Shown here in pieces: positions 1-7,030 of a stretch of 64,000 bases of DNA. The DNA is from Rhodoferax saidenbachensis (lineage in GTDB: Bacteria; Pseudomonadota; Gammaproteobacteria; Burkholderiales; Burkholderiaceae_C). The notes below the pieces were generated by a model. It did not search any database. It saw only the letters and a list, made by a program, of their open reading frames with translations, and was not told where the DNA came from. The DNA lies in the NCBI RefSeq assembly GCF_001955715.1, contig NZ_CP019239.1:3658001-3722000 (forward strand), read 5' to 3'. Positions within the stretch are counted from its first letter, which is position 1, and every line of letters begins with the position of its first letter. The position numbers and the translations under genes are program-made.

Positions 1-2
1 CC

Positions 3-329
3 GCCGTGCCCACGGAAAAACGCGCGGAATACCTGGCCTATGCGACCCAGTTCGCTGCGTTGTTCAAGAAGCATGGCGCGCTCAAGATTGTGGAGAACTG
101 GGGCGACGACGTGCCCGAAGGCAAGCAGACCTCCTTCCCTTTGGCCGTGCAACGCGAACCGCATGAGAGTGTGGTGTTTTCCTGGGTCGTTTGGCCCTCG
201 CGCGAAGCACGCGACACTGCCTGGAAAACACTGATGGAAGAACCCGCCATGCAGCCCGGCGCCAGCCCCATGCCGTTTGACGGCAAACGCATGATTTACG
301 GTGGCTTCCAGACCATCCTCGAAACCTGA
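3..329 (+). CDS. DUF1428 family protein, 5' end outside the window
   Basis: The frame is open to the window edge, so the true start lies upstream; the GTG at 6 is probably internal because DUF1428 proteins begin about ten residues earlier. About 108 residues are visible. Family hallmarks are TSFPLAVQ in the middle, the hydrophobic stretch VVFSWVVW and the C-terminal MPFDGKRMIYGGF, the most conserved part of the family. DUF1428 proteins are small soluble alpha/beta-barrel proteins of unknown function. The next gene starts 25 bases after the stop and is on the same strand, so the two may be co-transcribed. The family call is firm; no biochemical role can be given. Confidence 0.85.
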   Translation, partial: AVPTEKRAEYLAYATQFAALFKKHGALKIVENWGDDVPEGKQTSFPLAVQREPHESVVFSWVVWPSREARDTAWKTLMEEPAMQPGASPMPFDGKRMIYGGFQTILET

Positions 330-354
330 AACCCTTCAACCGAAGAGCCAAGCC

Positions 355-831
355 ATGTCCACTCCCACTTCTTCTGCCGATCCCCGCGAGCTGGTGCTCA
401 CGCGTCTGATTGCGGTACCGCGCGAGAAACTCTTTCGCTGCTGGACCGAGCCTGCCCTCATCGTGCAGTGGTTCACCCCGCCGCCCTGGAAAACCATCCG
501 CGCCGAGATGGATTTGCGCGCCGGTGGCGCCAGCAACATCGTGATGCAAGGCCCCGACGGCACCGAAATGCAAAACCCCGGCATCTACCTGGAGGTGGTG
601 AAAAACGAACGCCTGGTGTTCACCGACGCCTACACCGGTGCCTGGGTGCCGTCCGCCAAACCCTTCTTCACCGGCGTATTGACCTTTGAAGATGAGGGCG
701 GCAAGACGCGTTACACCGCGCGGGCGCGGCACTGGACGGCAGAAGATGCCAAGGCCCACGAAGACATGGGTTTCCATGTCGGCTGGGGCATCGCGACCGA
801 CCAGCTCGCCGCACTGGCAGCAACGCTGTAG
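355..831 (+). CDS. SRPBCC / AHSA1-like domain protein
   Basis: A 158-residue protein with the START/Bet v1-like fold of the AHSA1 family. Visible signatures are an N-terminal strand ending in ALTR-like LVLTRLIAVPREKLF, then CWTEPALIVQWF (the W-x-W/F motif of the family) and the C-terminal helix beginning MGFHVGWG. Members bind hydrophobic ligands or act as small stress or regulatory proteins; the substrate cannot be read from sequence. I chose the ATG at 355 because it gives the normal family start; an upstream in-frame start at 301 would overlap the DUF1428 gene. It is followed 25 bases later by the inositol oxygenase gene. Confidence 0.8.
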   Translation: MSTPTSSADPRELVLTRLIAVPREKLFRCWTEPALIVQWFTPPPWKTIRAEMDLRAGGASNIVMQGPDGTEMQNPGIYLEVVKNERLVFTDAYTGAWVPSAKPFFTGVLTFEDEGGKTRYTARARHWTAEDAKAHEDMGFHVGWGIATDQLAALAATL

Positions 832-856
832 CGCCCCTTTTGAGGAGACCTCCACC

Positions 857-1678
857 ATGAACACAGCAACCGCCACAGAGCCCAACCAGTGGCTGGCCGA
901 AGAGGACGAACGCACGGCGTTTCGGGACTACAGCACCCCGGAAATCGAACGCGTGCGGCAGTTCTACCGGACCAACCATATCCACCAGACCTACGACTTC
1001 GTGCTGCAGAAGAAAAAGCAGTGGCTGGCGTTCAACCAGCGCACGATGACGCCCTGGGCAGCGCTGGACTACCTCAATACGCTGGTCGACGAGTCCGACC
1101 CCGATATCAACCTGCCGCAAATCAGCCACCTGCTGCAAACGGCAGAAGCCATCCGCGCAGACGGACACCCGGACTGGTTTGTACTCACCGGGTTTATCCA
1201 TGACCTGGGCAAAGTGTTGTGCCTGTTTGGCGAACCGCAATGGTCGGTGGTGGGCGACACCTTTCCGGTGGGATGCAGGCACTCCGACAAGATTGTGTTT
1301 CCCGAATTTTTCGCGCTAAACCCCGACCACAGCAATCCGCAATACGACACGCCCTGCGGCGTGTACACGGCTGGCTGTGGTCTGGGCAACATCCATATGT
1401 CCTGGGGGCACGACGAGTACCTCTACCACCTGCTCAAGGACTGTCTGCCGGAGCCTGCGCTGTACATGATCCGTTACCACTCGTTCTACGCGTGGCACCG
1501 CGAAGGCCAGTACACGCAACTGACCGATGCCACGGACCGGGCCAACCTGCACTGGGTGCAGAAGTTCAACCCCTACGACCTGTACTCCAAGAACCCGAAT
1601 CCGCCGGTGCTCTCCGAACTCAAGCCGTATTACGAAGACCTGATGGCGAAGTACCTGCCAGCCGAACTGCAGCTCTGA
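857..1678 (+). CDS. Myo-inositol oxygenase (MIOX) family di-iron oxygenase
   Basis: A 273-residue HD-fold protein that should cleave myo-inositol with O2 to D-glucuronate in the cytoplasm. All six di-iron ligands known from mouse MIOX have counterparts: H91 (HLLQTAE), H115-D116 (IHDLGK), H185 (WGHDEY), H208 (RYHSFYAWH) and D241 (FNPYDLY). The stretch GEPQWSVVGDTFPVGC (residues 125-140) is also near-invariant in the family. The ATG at 857 is preceded by GAGGAGA at a usable distance. No inositol transporter or uronate gene lies beside it; the RidA gene converges from the other strand with a two-base gap. MIOX is best known from eukaryotes and is scattered in bacteria. Confidence 0.92.
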   Translation: MNTATATEPNQWLAEEDERTAFRDYSTPEIERVRQFYRTNHIHQTYDFVLQKKKQWLAFNQRTMTPWAALDYLNTLVDESDPDINLPQISHLLQTAEAIRADGHPDWFVLTGFIHDLGKVLCLFGEPQWSVVGDTFPVGCRHSDKIVFPEFFALNPDHSNPQYDTPCGVYTAGCGLGNIHMSWGHDEYLYHLLKDCLPEPALYMIRYHSFYAWHREGQYTQLTDATDRANLHWVQKFNPYDLYSKNPNPPVLSELKPYYEDLMAKYLPAELQL

Positions 1679-1680
1679 CG

Positions 1681-2166
1681 CTAGCTGCGAATCTCGACTT
1701 CGCCCTCAATCTCCACCGGAATATCAAACGGCAGCTCGGCCATACCCACCGCGCTGCGCGAATGCGCGCCAGCTTCTGAGCCCCAGAGTTCAAGGATGAG
1801 GTCAGAGAAGCCGTTGATCACACTGGGCTGCTGGTTAAAGCCCGGGCCGGAATTCACCATGCCGAACACACGCACCCAGTTGGTGATGCGATCCAGGTCG
1901 CCCAGAGTGCGCTGCAAACTGCCCAGAATGGACAGCGCGGTCAGCCGTGCAGCGGTGTAGCCCTGCGCCACAGTGAGATCACGCCCGAGCTTGCCCAGCG
2001 GCGCGGCGATGGATCCGTCGGTGTTTTGCGGGCTGTGGCCCGAGATGTAAGCGCGCGAGCCGATGACGCGCACAACCCGGAAAGGCAGCACGACGCCCGG
2101 CGGCGGTTTGATCGGTGCGGGCAGTACCAGCCCCAAGGCTGCGAGTCGTTCTTCAATTTTGGACAT
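1681..2166 (-). CDS. RidA/YjgF-family protein
   Basis: A 161-residue member of the RidA/YER057c/UK114 superfamily, in the longer subgroup that starts KIEERLAALGL and carries PFRVVRVIGSRAYISGH. True RidA hydrolyses reactive enamine/imine intermediates through a conserved Arg near the C-terminus. This protein has a differing C-terminal region (GAHSRSAVGMAELPFDIPV) typical of the atypical subgroup, so imine hydrolysis is not assured. The ATG at 2166 is preferred over a TTG at 2196, which would overlap the crotonase gene. It follows the crotonase by 26 bases and is probably co-transcribed with it. Confidence 0.82.
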   Translation of the reverse strand: MSKIEERLAALGLVLPAPIKPPPGVVLPFRVVRVIGSRAYISGHSPQNTDGSIAAPLGKLGRDLTVAQGYTAARLTALSILGSLQRTLGDLDRITNWVRVFGMVNSGPGFNQQPSVINGFSDLILELWGSEAGAHSRSAVGMAELPFDIPVEIEGEVEIRS

Positions 2167-2192
2167 GGATTTTTCGGGTGTCGTCAGAAAGC

Positions 2193-3017
2193 TCAAAACT
2201 TACCATGCCGCCCCGCACCTGCTGCAAAGCGCCCCGCCCCTTGCAGCCCTTCGGCAATACATGCCTTTCCGCGTTGCCACTCCTGGTGCAGTGCCTGTGG
2301 CAGCGGCAGGTCCCACTGCGCGTAGGCGCTGGCACGGTCAGCCAGCATGGTTTTTTGCGGGAAGGCGGCGATCTGCTCGGCAAGTTGCACCGCAGCCCGC
2401 AGGGCCTGACCCGTGGGCACCACACGGCTGCACAGGCCCATCTGCAAGGCCTCGGCCGCTTCCACTTTGCGCCCGGTGAGGATCAGGTCCATCGCGTGGC
2501 CCATGCCAATGAGGCGCGGCAGACGCACCGTGCCGCCATCGATCAACGGCACACCAAAGCGGCGGCAATACACACCGAAGTAGGCGTCTTCTTCCATTAC
2601 GCGCATGTCGCACCACAACGCCAACTCCATGCCGCCCGCCACTGCGGCGCCACTGATGGCGGCGATGACCGGTTTGGTGAGCACCAGCCGCGAAGGGCCC
2701 ATCGGTCCCGCAGGTCCGCTCGGCGTAGCAGGTGCACCGTAGTCATTGGCGGAAAAATCCAATGTGGCAAATGGATCAACGTCTGCCTGCATCTGCTGCG
2801 CCATGCGCGCACCAGCCTGCAAATCCCAGCCCGCACAAAAGTGTCCGTGTGCGCCGTGGAACACCGCCACGCGCGCCGAGGCATCGGCCTCGAATGCGGA
2901 AAATGCGGCATACAACTGCTGCGCAGTGTCGGCGTCCACAGCGTTGCGCACGTCGGGGCGCTGCAATGTCACGATGGTGACTGGGCCTTGCACTAGGGTT
3001 TCTACGGCTTTGTTCAT
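2193..3017 (-). CDS. Enoyl-CoA hydratase/isomerase (crotonase) family protein
   Basis: A 274-residue crotonase. The oxyanion-hole region FHGAHGHFCAGWDL (about residues 53-66) and the second oxyanion motif GAAVAGGMELALWCD fit the fold. The usual hydratase catalytic Glu pair is not clear: the loop reads RRFGVPLIDGGTVRLPRL, as in many crotonases of unassigned substrate. It presumably acts on an acyl-CoA thioester. The gene is divergent from livH; the 106-base gap 3018-3123 must hold both promoters. It lies just upstream of the RidA-family gene on the same strand. Confidence 0.85.
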   Translation of the reverse strand: MNKAVETLVQGPVTIVTLQRPDVRNAVDADTAQQLYAAFSAFEADASARVAVFHGAHGHFCAGWDLQAGARMAQQMQADVDPFATLDFSANDYGAPATPSGPAGPMGPSRLVLTKPVIAAISGAAVAGGMELALWCDMRVMEEDAYFGVYCRRFGVPLIDGGTVRLPRLIGMGHAMDLILTGRKVEAAEALQMGLCSRVVPTGQALRAAVQLAEQIAAFPQKTMLADRASAYAQWDLPLPQALHQEWQRGKACIAEGLQGAGRFAAGAGRHGKF

Positions 3018-3123
3018 GCGGCCGATTAAATAGACCCCAAACAGCCGCGGAAATCAGTGACAACCCTATCAGCGCTTTGTGGGCCTCCCGCTATAACCGA
3101 ACGAAAGAACAAGAGGAGACAGC

Positions 3124-4020
3124 GTGCAATTTCTTCAATTGGTGATCAGCGGGGTCGCACAGGGGTGCATCTACGGCCTGATTGCGCTGGGCTTTGTGCT
3201 CATCTACAAGGCAACAGAAACCGTGAGTTTCGCGCAGGGCGAGCTGATGATGCTGGGCGCCTTTGGCGGCCTGGTGGCTATGACCATGCTGGGCTTTCCC
3301 TACTGGCTGGCAGTCATCGCGGTGCTCTTGGCCATGGTGGCTTTCGGCGTGCTGCTGGAGCGCCTTGTGATTCGCCCCATCCTTGGGCAACCTGCGTTCT
3401 CCATCGTGATGCTGACCATCGGCATTGGTTATGTGGCACGTGGCCTGATCACCATGATTCCCGGCATCGGCACCGACACCAACGCCCTGCCCGTTCCCTA
3501 CAAAGATGAAATCCTGAAATTCGGCGGCAACGAAATGGGCATAGGTGCACTCGTGCTCAATGTCGAACATCTGGTGATCATCGGCGCCACCGGCATTCTG
3601 TGCGCGCTGCTGTTTGCACTGTTCCGTTACAGCAAGCTGGGCATTGCGATGCAGGCCGCGTCGCAAAACCAGTTGGCCGCGTATTACATGGGCATCCCCG
3701 TGCAACGCCTCAATGGCATTGCCTGGGGCCTGGCCGCTGCAGTCGCTGCGATTGCCGGCCTGCTGCTGGCGCCCATCACCTTTGTACACGCCAACATGGG
3801 TTTCATCGGCCTCAAAGCTTTCCCGGCTGCTGTGGTGGGCGGTTTTGGCAGCCTGCCGGGCGCGATTGTCGGCGGGTTGGTGATTGGCATGGTGGAGTCA
3901 CTCGCGGGCTTCTACCTGCCGGACGGCTTCAAGGACACCGCAGCCTACGTGGTGGTGCTGATCATGTTGATGGTCAAGCCCAATGGCCTGTTTGGCGAAA
4001 AACTCCGGAAAAAAGTCTAA
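3124..4020 (+). CDS. livH: Branched-chain amino acid-type ABC transporter permease LivH
   Basis: A 298-residue inner-membrane permease of the LivH family with about eight hydrophobic segments. Family marks are the N-terminal GCIYGLIALGFVLIYKATE and FAQGELMMLGAF, and the C-terminal GGFGSLPGAIVGGLVIGMVE, which forms the contact with the ATPases. The start is GTG at 3124, with AGGAG at 3113-3117. It is the first gene of livHMGF-acs-binding protein. A copy of repeat R1 separates it from livM. The importer class also handles aromatic and fatty acids, amides and urea, so the name does not prove an amino-acid substrate. Confidence 0.93.
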   Translation: MQFLQLVISGVAQGCIYGLIALGFVLIYKATETVSFAQGELMMLGAFGGLVAMTMLGFPYWLAVIAVLLAMVAFGVLLERLVIRPILGQPAFSIVMLTIGIGYVARGLITMIPGIGTDTNALPVPYKDEILKFGGNEMGIGALVLNVEHLVIIGATGILCALLFALFRYSKLGIAMQAASQNQLAAYYMGIPVQRLNGIAWGLAAAVAAIAGLLLAPITFVHANMGFIGLKAFPAAVVGGFGSLPGAIVGGLVIGMVESLAGFYLPDGFKDTAAYVVVLIMLMVKPNGLFGEKLRKKV

Positions 4021-4023
4021 AAA

Positions 4024-4106
4024 TATGACCCCCACGTTCGTCACTTCGTGTACTTCACTGCCCCCCGAGGGGGCCATTTCCCCTTGGGGCGGCCCGGCGG
4101 GAAAAT
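4024..4106 (+). repeat. Dispersed repeat R1, copy A
   Basis: TATGACCCCCACG, then TGCCCCCCGAGGGGGC with a CCCCC/GGGGG hairpin, and CCTTGGGGCGGCCCGGCGG. It begins three bases after the livH stop and ends just before the livM ATG. Confidence 0.82.
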
Positions 4107-4109
4107 AAC

Positions 4110-5186
4110 ATGCGTTTCATCTTCAAAACCGATTACGCGCAGGACATCAACCTCGCCAAACATGGCGGGCATGTCTTCTGGTACAGCGTGCTGATGGTGT
4201 TTCTGCTGGCCGCCCCCTGGCTGCTGACGGAGTACAGCCTGGCGCAGCTCAACCTGGTGCTGATCTATGCCATCGCCGGTCTGGGGCTGATGCTGCTGGC
4301 GGGCTTTACCGGGCAGTTCTCCCTGGGACATGCAGCCTTCCTCGGCGTGGGTGCCTATACACAGGCCTACCTGACCGGGGTAGGCCTGCCCTTTTTGCTG
4401 TCGCTGGGCATCTCGGGTTTTCTCTCCGCGCTGATCGGCATCGTGGTGGGATTGCCCGCCCTGCGGCTCAAGGGCATTTACCTGGGCATGGCCACGCTGT
4501 CATTCGGCTTCATCATTGAAGAGGTGTTTGCACGCTGGGAGTCGGTCACCGGTGGCAACGCGGGCAAGTCGGTCGCAGCGATCAAGATGTTCGGCCACGA
4601 CATTGGTGGCGGCGAAGGTTTTTACTTCGTCTGTCTGGTCATCACCGTGGCCTGCACGCTGGGCATTCTGAATCTGCTGCGCAGCCCCACCGGGCGGGCG
4701 TTTGTAGCGATCCGCGATTCGGAAATTTCCGCGCAGAGCATGGGCATTCACCTGGCGTATTACAAGACGCTGTCGTTCTCTATCTCTGCCGCGCTGGCCG
4801 GGTTTGCCGGCGCGCTGTATGCCCACAACCTGCGCTTTATTTCGCCGGACCAGTTCAATCTGTTGCAGTCAATTGACCTGCTGCTGATGATTGTGATCGG
4901 CGGCCTGGGCTCGGTGCACGGTGTGTTTCTGGGCGCCATTTTCCTGATCATCCTGCCGCAGGGCATCTCGGCCATGAAGGAATTTTTACCCGAATTTATC
5001 GGCCAGGCCCCAGGCCTGAAAAACGTGATTTACGGCACCGTACTGATTGCCTTTGTGCTGTTTGAACCCTTGGGCTTGTACGGCCGCTGGCTCAAGGTGC
5101 GCACCTATTTGCAGATGTTCCCGTTCTACCGCAAGGGCATGTTCAAGCGGCAGAAATCCTTCCAAAAATCGGACCGGCTGAAATGA
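4110..5186 (+). CDS. livM: Branched-chain amino acid-type ABC transporter permease LivM
   Basis: A 358-residue second permease subunit with about nine membrane segments. It carries LIYAIAGLGLMLLAGFTGQFSLGHAAF-type sequence near residues 50-75 and the ATPase-contact motif IGGLGSVHGVFLGAIFL near residue 270. The ATG at 4110 comes directly after repeat R1, whose tail (GGCGGGAAAATA) is the only possible ribosome-binding context. Its TGA overlaps the livG ATG (ATGA at 5183-5186), which implies translational coupling. The C-terminus is basic (KGMFKRQKSFQKSDRLK). Confidence 0.93.
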   Translation: MRFIFKTDYAQDINLAKHGGHVFWYSVLMVFLLAAPWLLTEYSLAQLNLVLIYAIAGLGLMLLAGFTGQFSLGHAAFLGVGAYTQAYLTGVGLPFLLSLGISGFLSALIGIVVGLPALRLKGIYLGMATLSFGFIIEEVFARWESVTGGNAGKSVAAIKMFGHDIGGGEGFYFVCLVITVACTLGILNLLRSPTGRAFVAIRDSEISAQSMGIHLAYYKTLSFSISAALAGFAGALYAHNLRFISPDQFNLLQSIDLLLMIVIGGLGSVHGVFLGAIFLIILPQGISAMKEFLPEFIGQAPGLKNVIYGTVLIAFVLFEPLGLYGRWLKVRTYLQMFPFYRKGMFKRQKSFQKSDRLK

Positions 5187-6106
5187 GTACCCATACACCC
5201 GTTCGGGCTGAGCCTGTCGAAGCCCCCTACGCAAGCCCTTCGCCCATTCGACAAGCTCAGGACAGGCCAAGCTCAGGACGAATGGACTCTACGCTGCTCT
5301 CGGCCAAAAACCTCAGCGTGCGCTTTGGCGGCGTGCTGGCGGTCAATAACGTGAGTTTTGACGTCAAGCAGGGCGAAGTGTTCACGCTGATCGGCCCCAA
5401 TGGCGCGGGCAAGACCACGGTGTTCAACCTGATCAGCCGCATCTACACGCCCACCAGTGGCGAGATTGCTTACCTGGGCCCCCAGGGCATGCTCAAGCTG
5501 ACCGATCAGCCACCGCAAAACGTGGCCTCGCTGGGCATTGCCCGCACCTTCCAGAACATCGAGCTGTTTGAACATGCCAGCGTGCTGCACAACCTGCTGA
5601 TTGGCCGCCACACCCACCGCCAGACCGGGCTGTGGCAGGACATCTTCTTCACCGGCAAGACCCGCGAGGCCGAGATACTGGCGCGCGAGAAGGCCGAAGA
5701 AGTGATCGACTTCCTGGGCCTGCAACACTACCGCGATGCGTTTGTTGCCGGCCTGCCCTACGGCGTGCGCAAGGTGGTGGAAATGGCCCGCGCGCTGTGC
5801 ACCGAACCCAAGCTGCTGCTGCTGGACGAACCGTCCAGCGGCCTGAACGTGGAAGAAACCGATGACATGGCGTTCTGGATCCAGGACATCAAGAACGAGC
5901 TGGGCATCACCGTGCTCATGGTGGAGCACGACATGAGCCTGGTCTCCAAGGTCTCGGACCGTGTGCTGGCCATGAACCAGGGCGAAGTGCTGGCCATGGG
6001 CACACCACGTGAAGTGCAGGCCGACCCCGGTGTGATCGAGGCCTACCTGGGCTCCATCGACGATGTGTCATCCCTGCGCCGCCAGGCCACCCAGGAGGCC
6101 GCATGA
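5183..6106 (+). CDS. livG: ABC transporter ATP-binding protein LivG with repeat-encoded N-terminal extension
   Basis: The ATPase core is standard: Walker A GPNGAGKTT, Q-loop RTFQNIELF, a signature-like region YGVRKVVEMARAL (degenerate, as in LivG), Walker B LLLLDEPSSGLN and switch His in VEHDMSLV. From the ATG that overlaps livM (ATGA) the protein has 307 residues, about 40-50 more than usual. Residues 6-33 (PVRAEPVEA...RQAQDRPSSGR) are encoded by dispersed repeat R3. A second ATG at 5282, right after the repeat, would give a normal 274-residue LivG. Which start is used is undecided; the coupled one at 5183 is annotated. Confidence 0.9.
   Translation: MSTHTPVRAEPVEAPYASPSPIRQAQDRPSSGRMDSTLLSAKNLSVRFGGVLAVNNVSFDVKQGEVFTLIGPNGAGKTTVFNLISRIYTPTSGEIAYLGPQGMLKLTDQPPQNVASLGIARTFQNIELFEHASVLHNLLIGRHTHRQTGLWQDIFFTGKTREAEILAREKAEEVIDFLGLQHYRDAFVAGLPYGVRKVVEMARALCTEPKLLLLDEPSSGLNVEETDDMAFWIQDIKNELGITVLMVEHDMSLVSKVSDRVLAMNQGEVLAMGTPREVQADPGVIEAYLGSIDDVSSLRRQATQEAA
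5201..5281 (+). repeat. Dispersed repeat R3 inside livG
   Basis: Arm GTTCGGGCTGAGCCTGTCGAA (5201-5221, split in halves) faces the inverted arm ATTCGACAAGCTCAGGAC (5246-5263), followed by a second AAGCTCAGGACGAA. The family is known to me from other Burkholderiales as a scattered palindromic element whose translation reads VRAEPVEA or FDKLRA. Here it is in frame with livG. Confidence 0.75.
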
Positions 6107-6900
6107 GCACCTTGCCGCCGCCCATCAGCGACCAGCCGGTGCTGAAACTCCTGAATGTAGAGAGTGCCTACGGCCCCATCAAGGCCATCCGTGGTGTGAG
6201 TCTGCAGGTGCGCCGCAGCGAGATTGCCACGGTGCTGGGCTCCAACGGCGCGGGCAAGACCACCATTCTCAAAACCATTTCGGGCATCATCGATCCGCGC
6301 AAGGGCTCCATCGAGTTCAAGGGTGAAAACATCACTGCGATGGACCCAGCCCACATCGTGCAGCAGGGCCTGAGCCACGTGCCCGAGGGGCGCGAGGTGT
6401 TCCCGCTACTGAGCGTGCGCGACAACCTGCTGATGGGTGCCTACACGCGGTCTGACCGCGATGGTGTGGCCCGGGACATGGAGGCGGTGTACAACTACTT
6501 CCCCATCCTGCGCGAGCGGGCTGCGCAGGACGCGGGCCTGCTCTCGGGCGGGCAGCAGCAGATGCTGGCGATCAGCCGCGCGCTGATGGCCAGCCCCGAC
6601 CTGATGCTGCTCGACGAGCCCAGCCTGGGCCTCTCCCCCAAGCTCACCAAGGAAATCTTCGAGATCGTGGTGCGCATCAACCGCGAACGCGGCACCACCA
6701 TCCTGCTGGTGGAACAAAACGCCAACATGGCACTCAACGCATCGGACTACGGCTATGTGCTGGAGAACGGCCGCATCGTGATGGAAGACACCTGCGCCCA
6801 CCTGCGCGAAAAAGATGACATCAAGGAGTTCTACCTGGGGCTCAAGGATGACGGCGTGCGCGGCGAGCGGCGCTGGAAGAAGAAAAAGACATGGAGGTGA
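6103..6900 (+). CDS. livF: ABC transporter ATP-binding protein LivF
   Basis: A 265-residue ATPase with Walker A GSNGAGKTT, signature LLSGGQQQMLAI, Walker B LMLLDEPSLGLSP and switch His replaced by Gln in VEQNANMA, as is normal in LivF. It should pair with LivG at the cytoplasmic face of the LivHM permease. The start overlaps the livG stop (ATGA). The tail GERRWKKKKTWR is basic and typical of Comamonadaceae homologues. Repeat R1 begins one base after the stop codon and separates livF from the acyl-CoA synthetase gene. Confidence 0.93.
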   Translation: MSTLPPPISDQPVLKLLNVESAYGPIKAIRGVSLQVRRSEIATVLGSNGAGKTTILKTISGIIDPRKGSIEFKGENITAMDPAHIVQQGLSHVPEGREVFPLLSVRDNLLMGAYTRSDRDGVARDMEAVYNYFPILRERAAQDAGLLSGGQQQMLAISRALMASPDLMLLDEPSLGLSPKLTKEIFEIVVRINRERGTTILLVEQNANMALNASDYGYVLENGRIVMEDTCAHLREKDDIKEFYLGLKDDGVRGERRWKKKKTWR

Positions 6901-6901
6901 A

Positions 6902-6985
6902 TATGACCCCCACGCTCCACCGCTCTGCGGGTCGCTGCCCCCCAAGGGGGCTAATTTTCCTTGGGGCCGCCCTGCGGAAAATTGC
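6902..6985 (+). repeat. Dispersed repeat R1, copy B
   Basis: TATGACCCCCACGCTCCACC, then CTGCCCCCCAAGGGGGCT and CCTTGGGGCCGCCCTGCGG. It begins one base after the livF stop codon and precedes the acyl-CoA synthetase gene. Confidence 0.82.
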
Positions 6986-7030
6986 CCTTCCCATCGAATT
7001 ACTTCGCTACAGAATTTTGAGGGCAGCAGC

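Noticed and set aside
3018..3123. A sigma-70 promoter for livH (TATAAC near 3091)
   Set aside because: A TATAAC-like box is visible but no -35 box at the right distance was found, so it is not listed.
6815..7030. An upstream extension of the acyl-CoA synthetase into livF
   Set aside because: It would translate the end of livF and repeat R1; the ATG at 7031 gives the family N-terminus.
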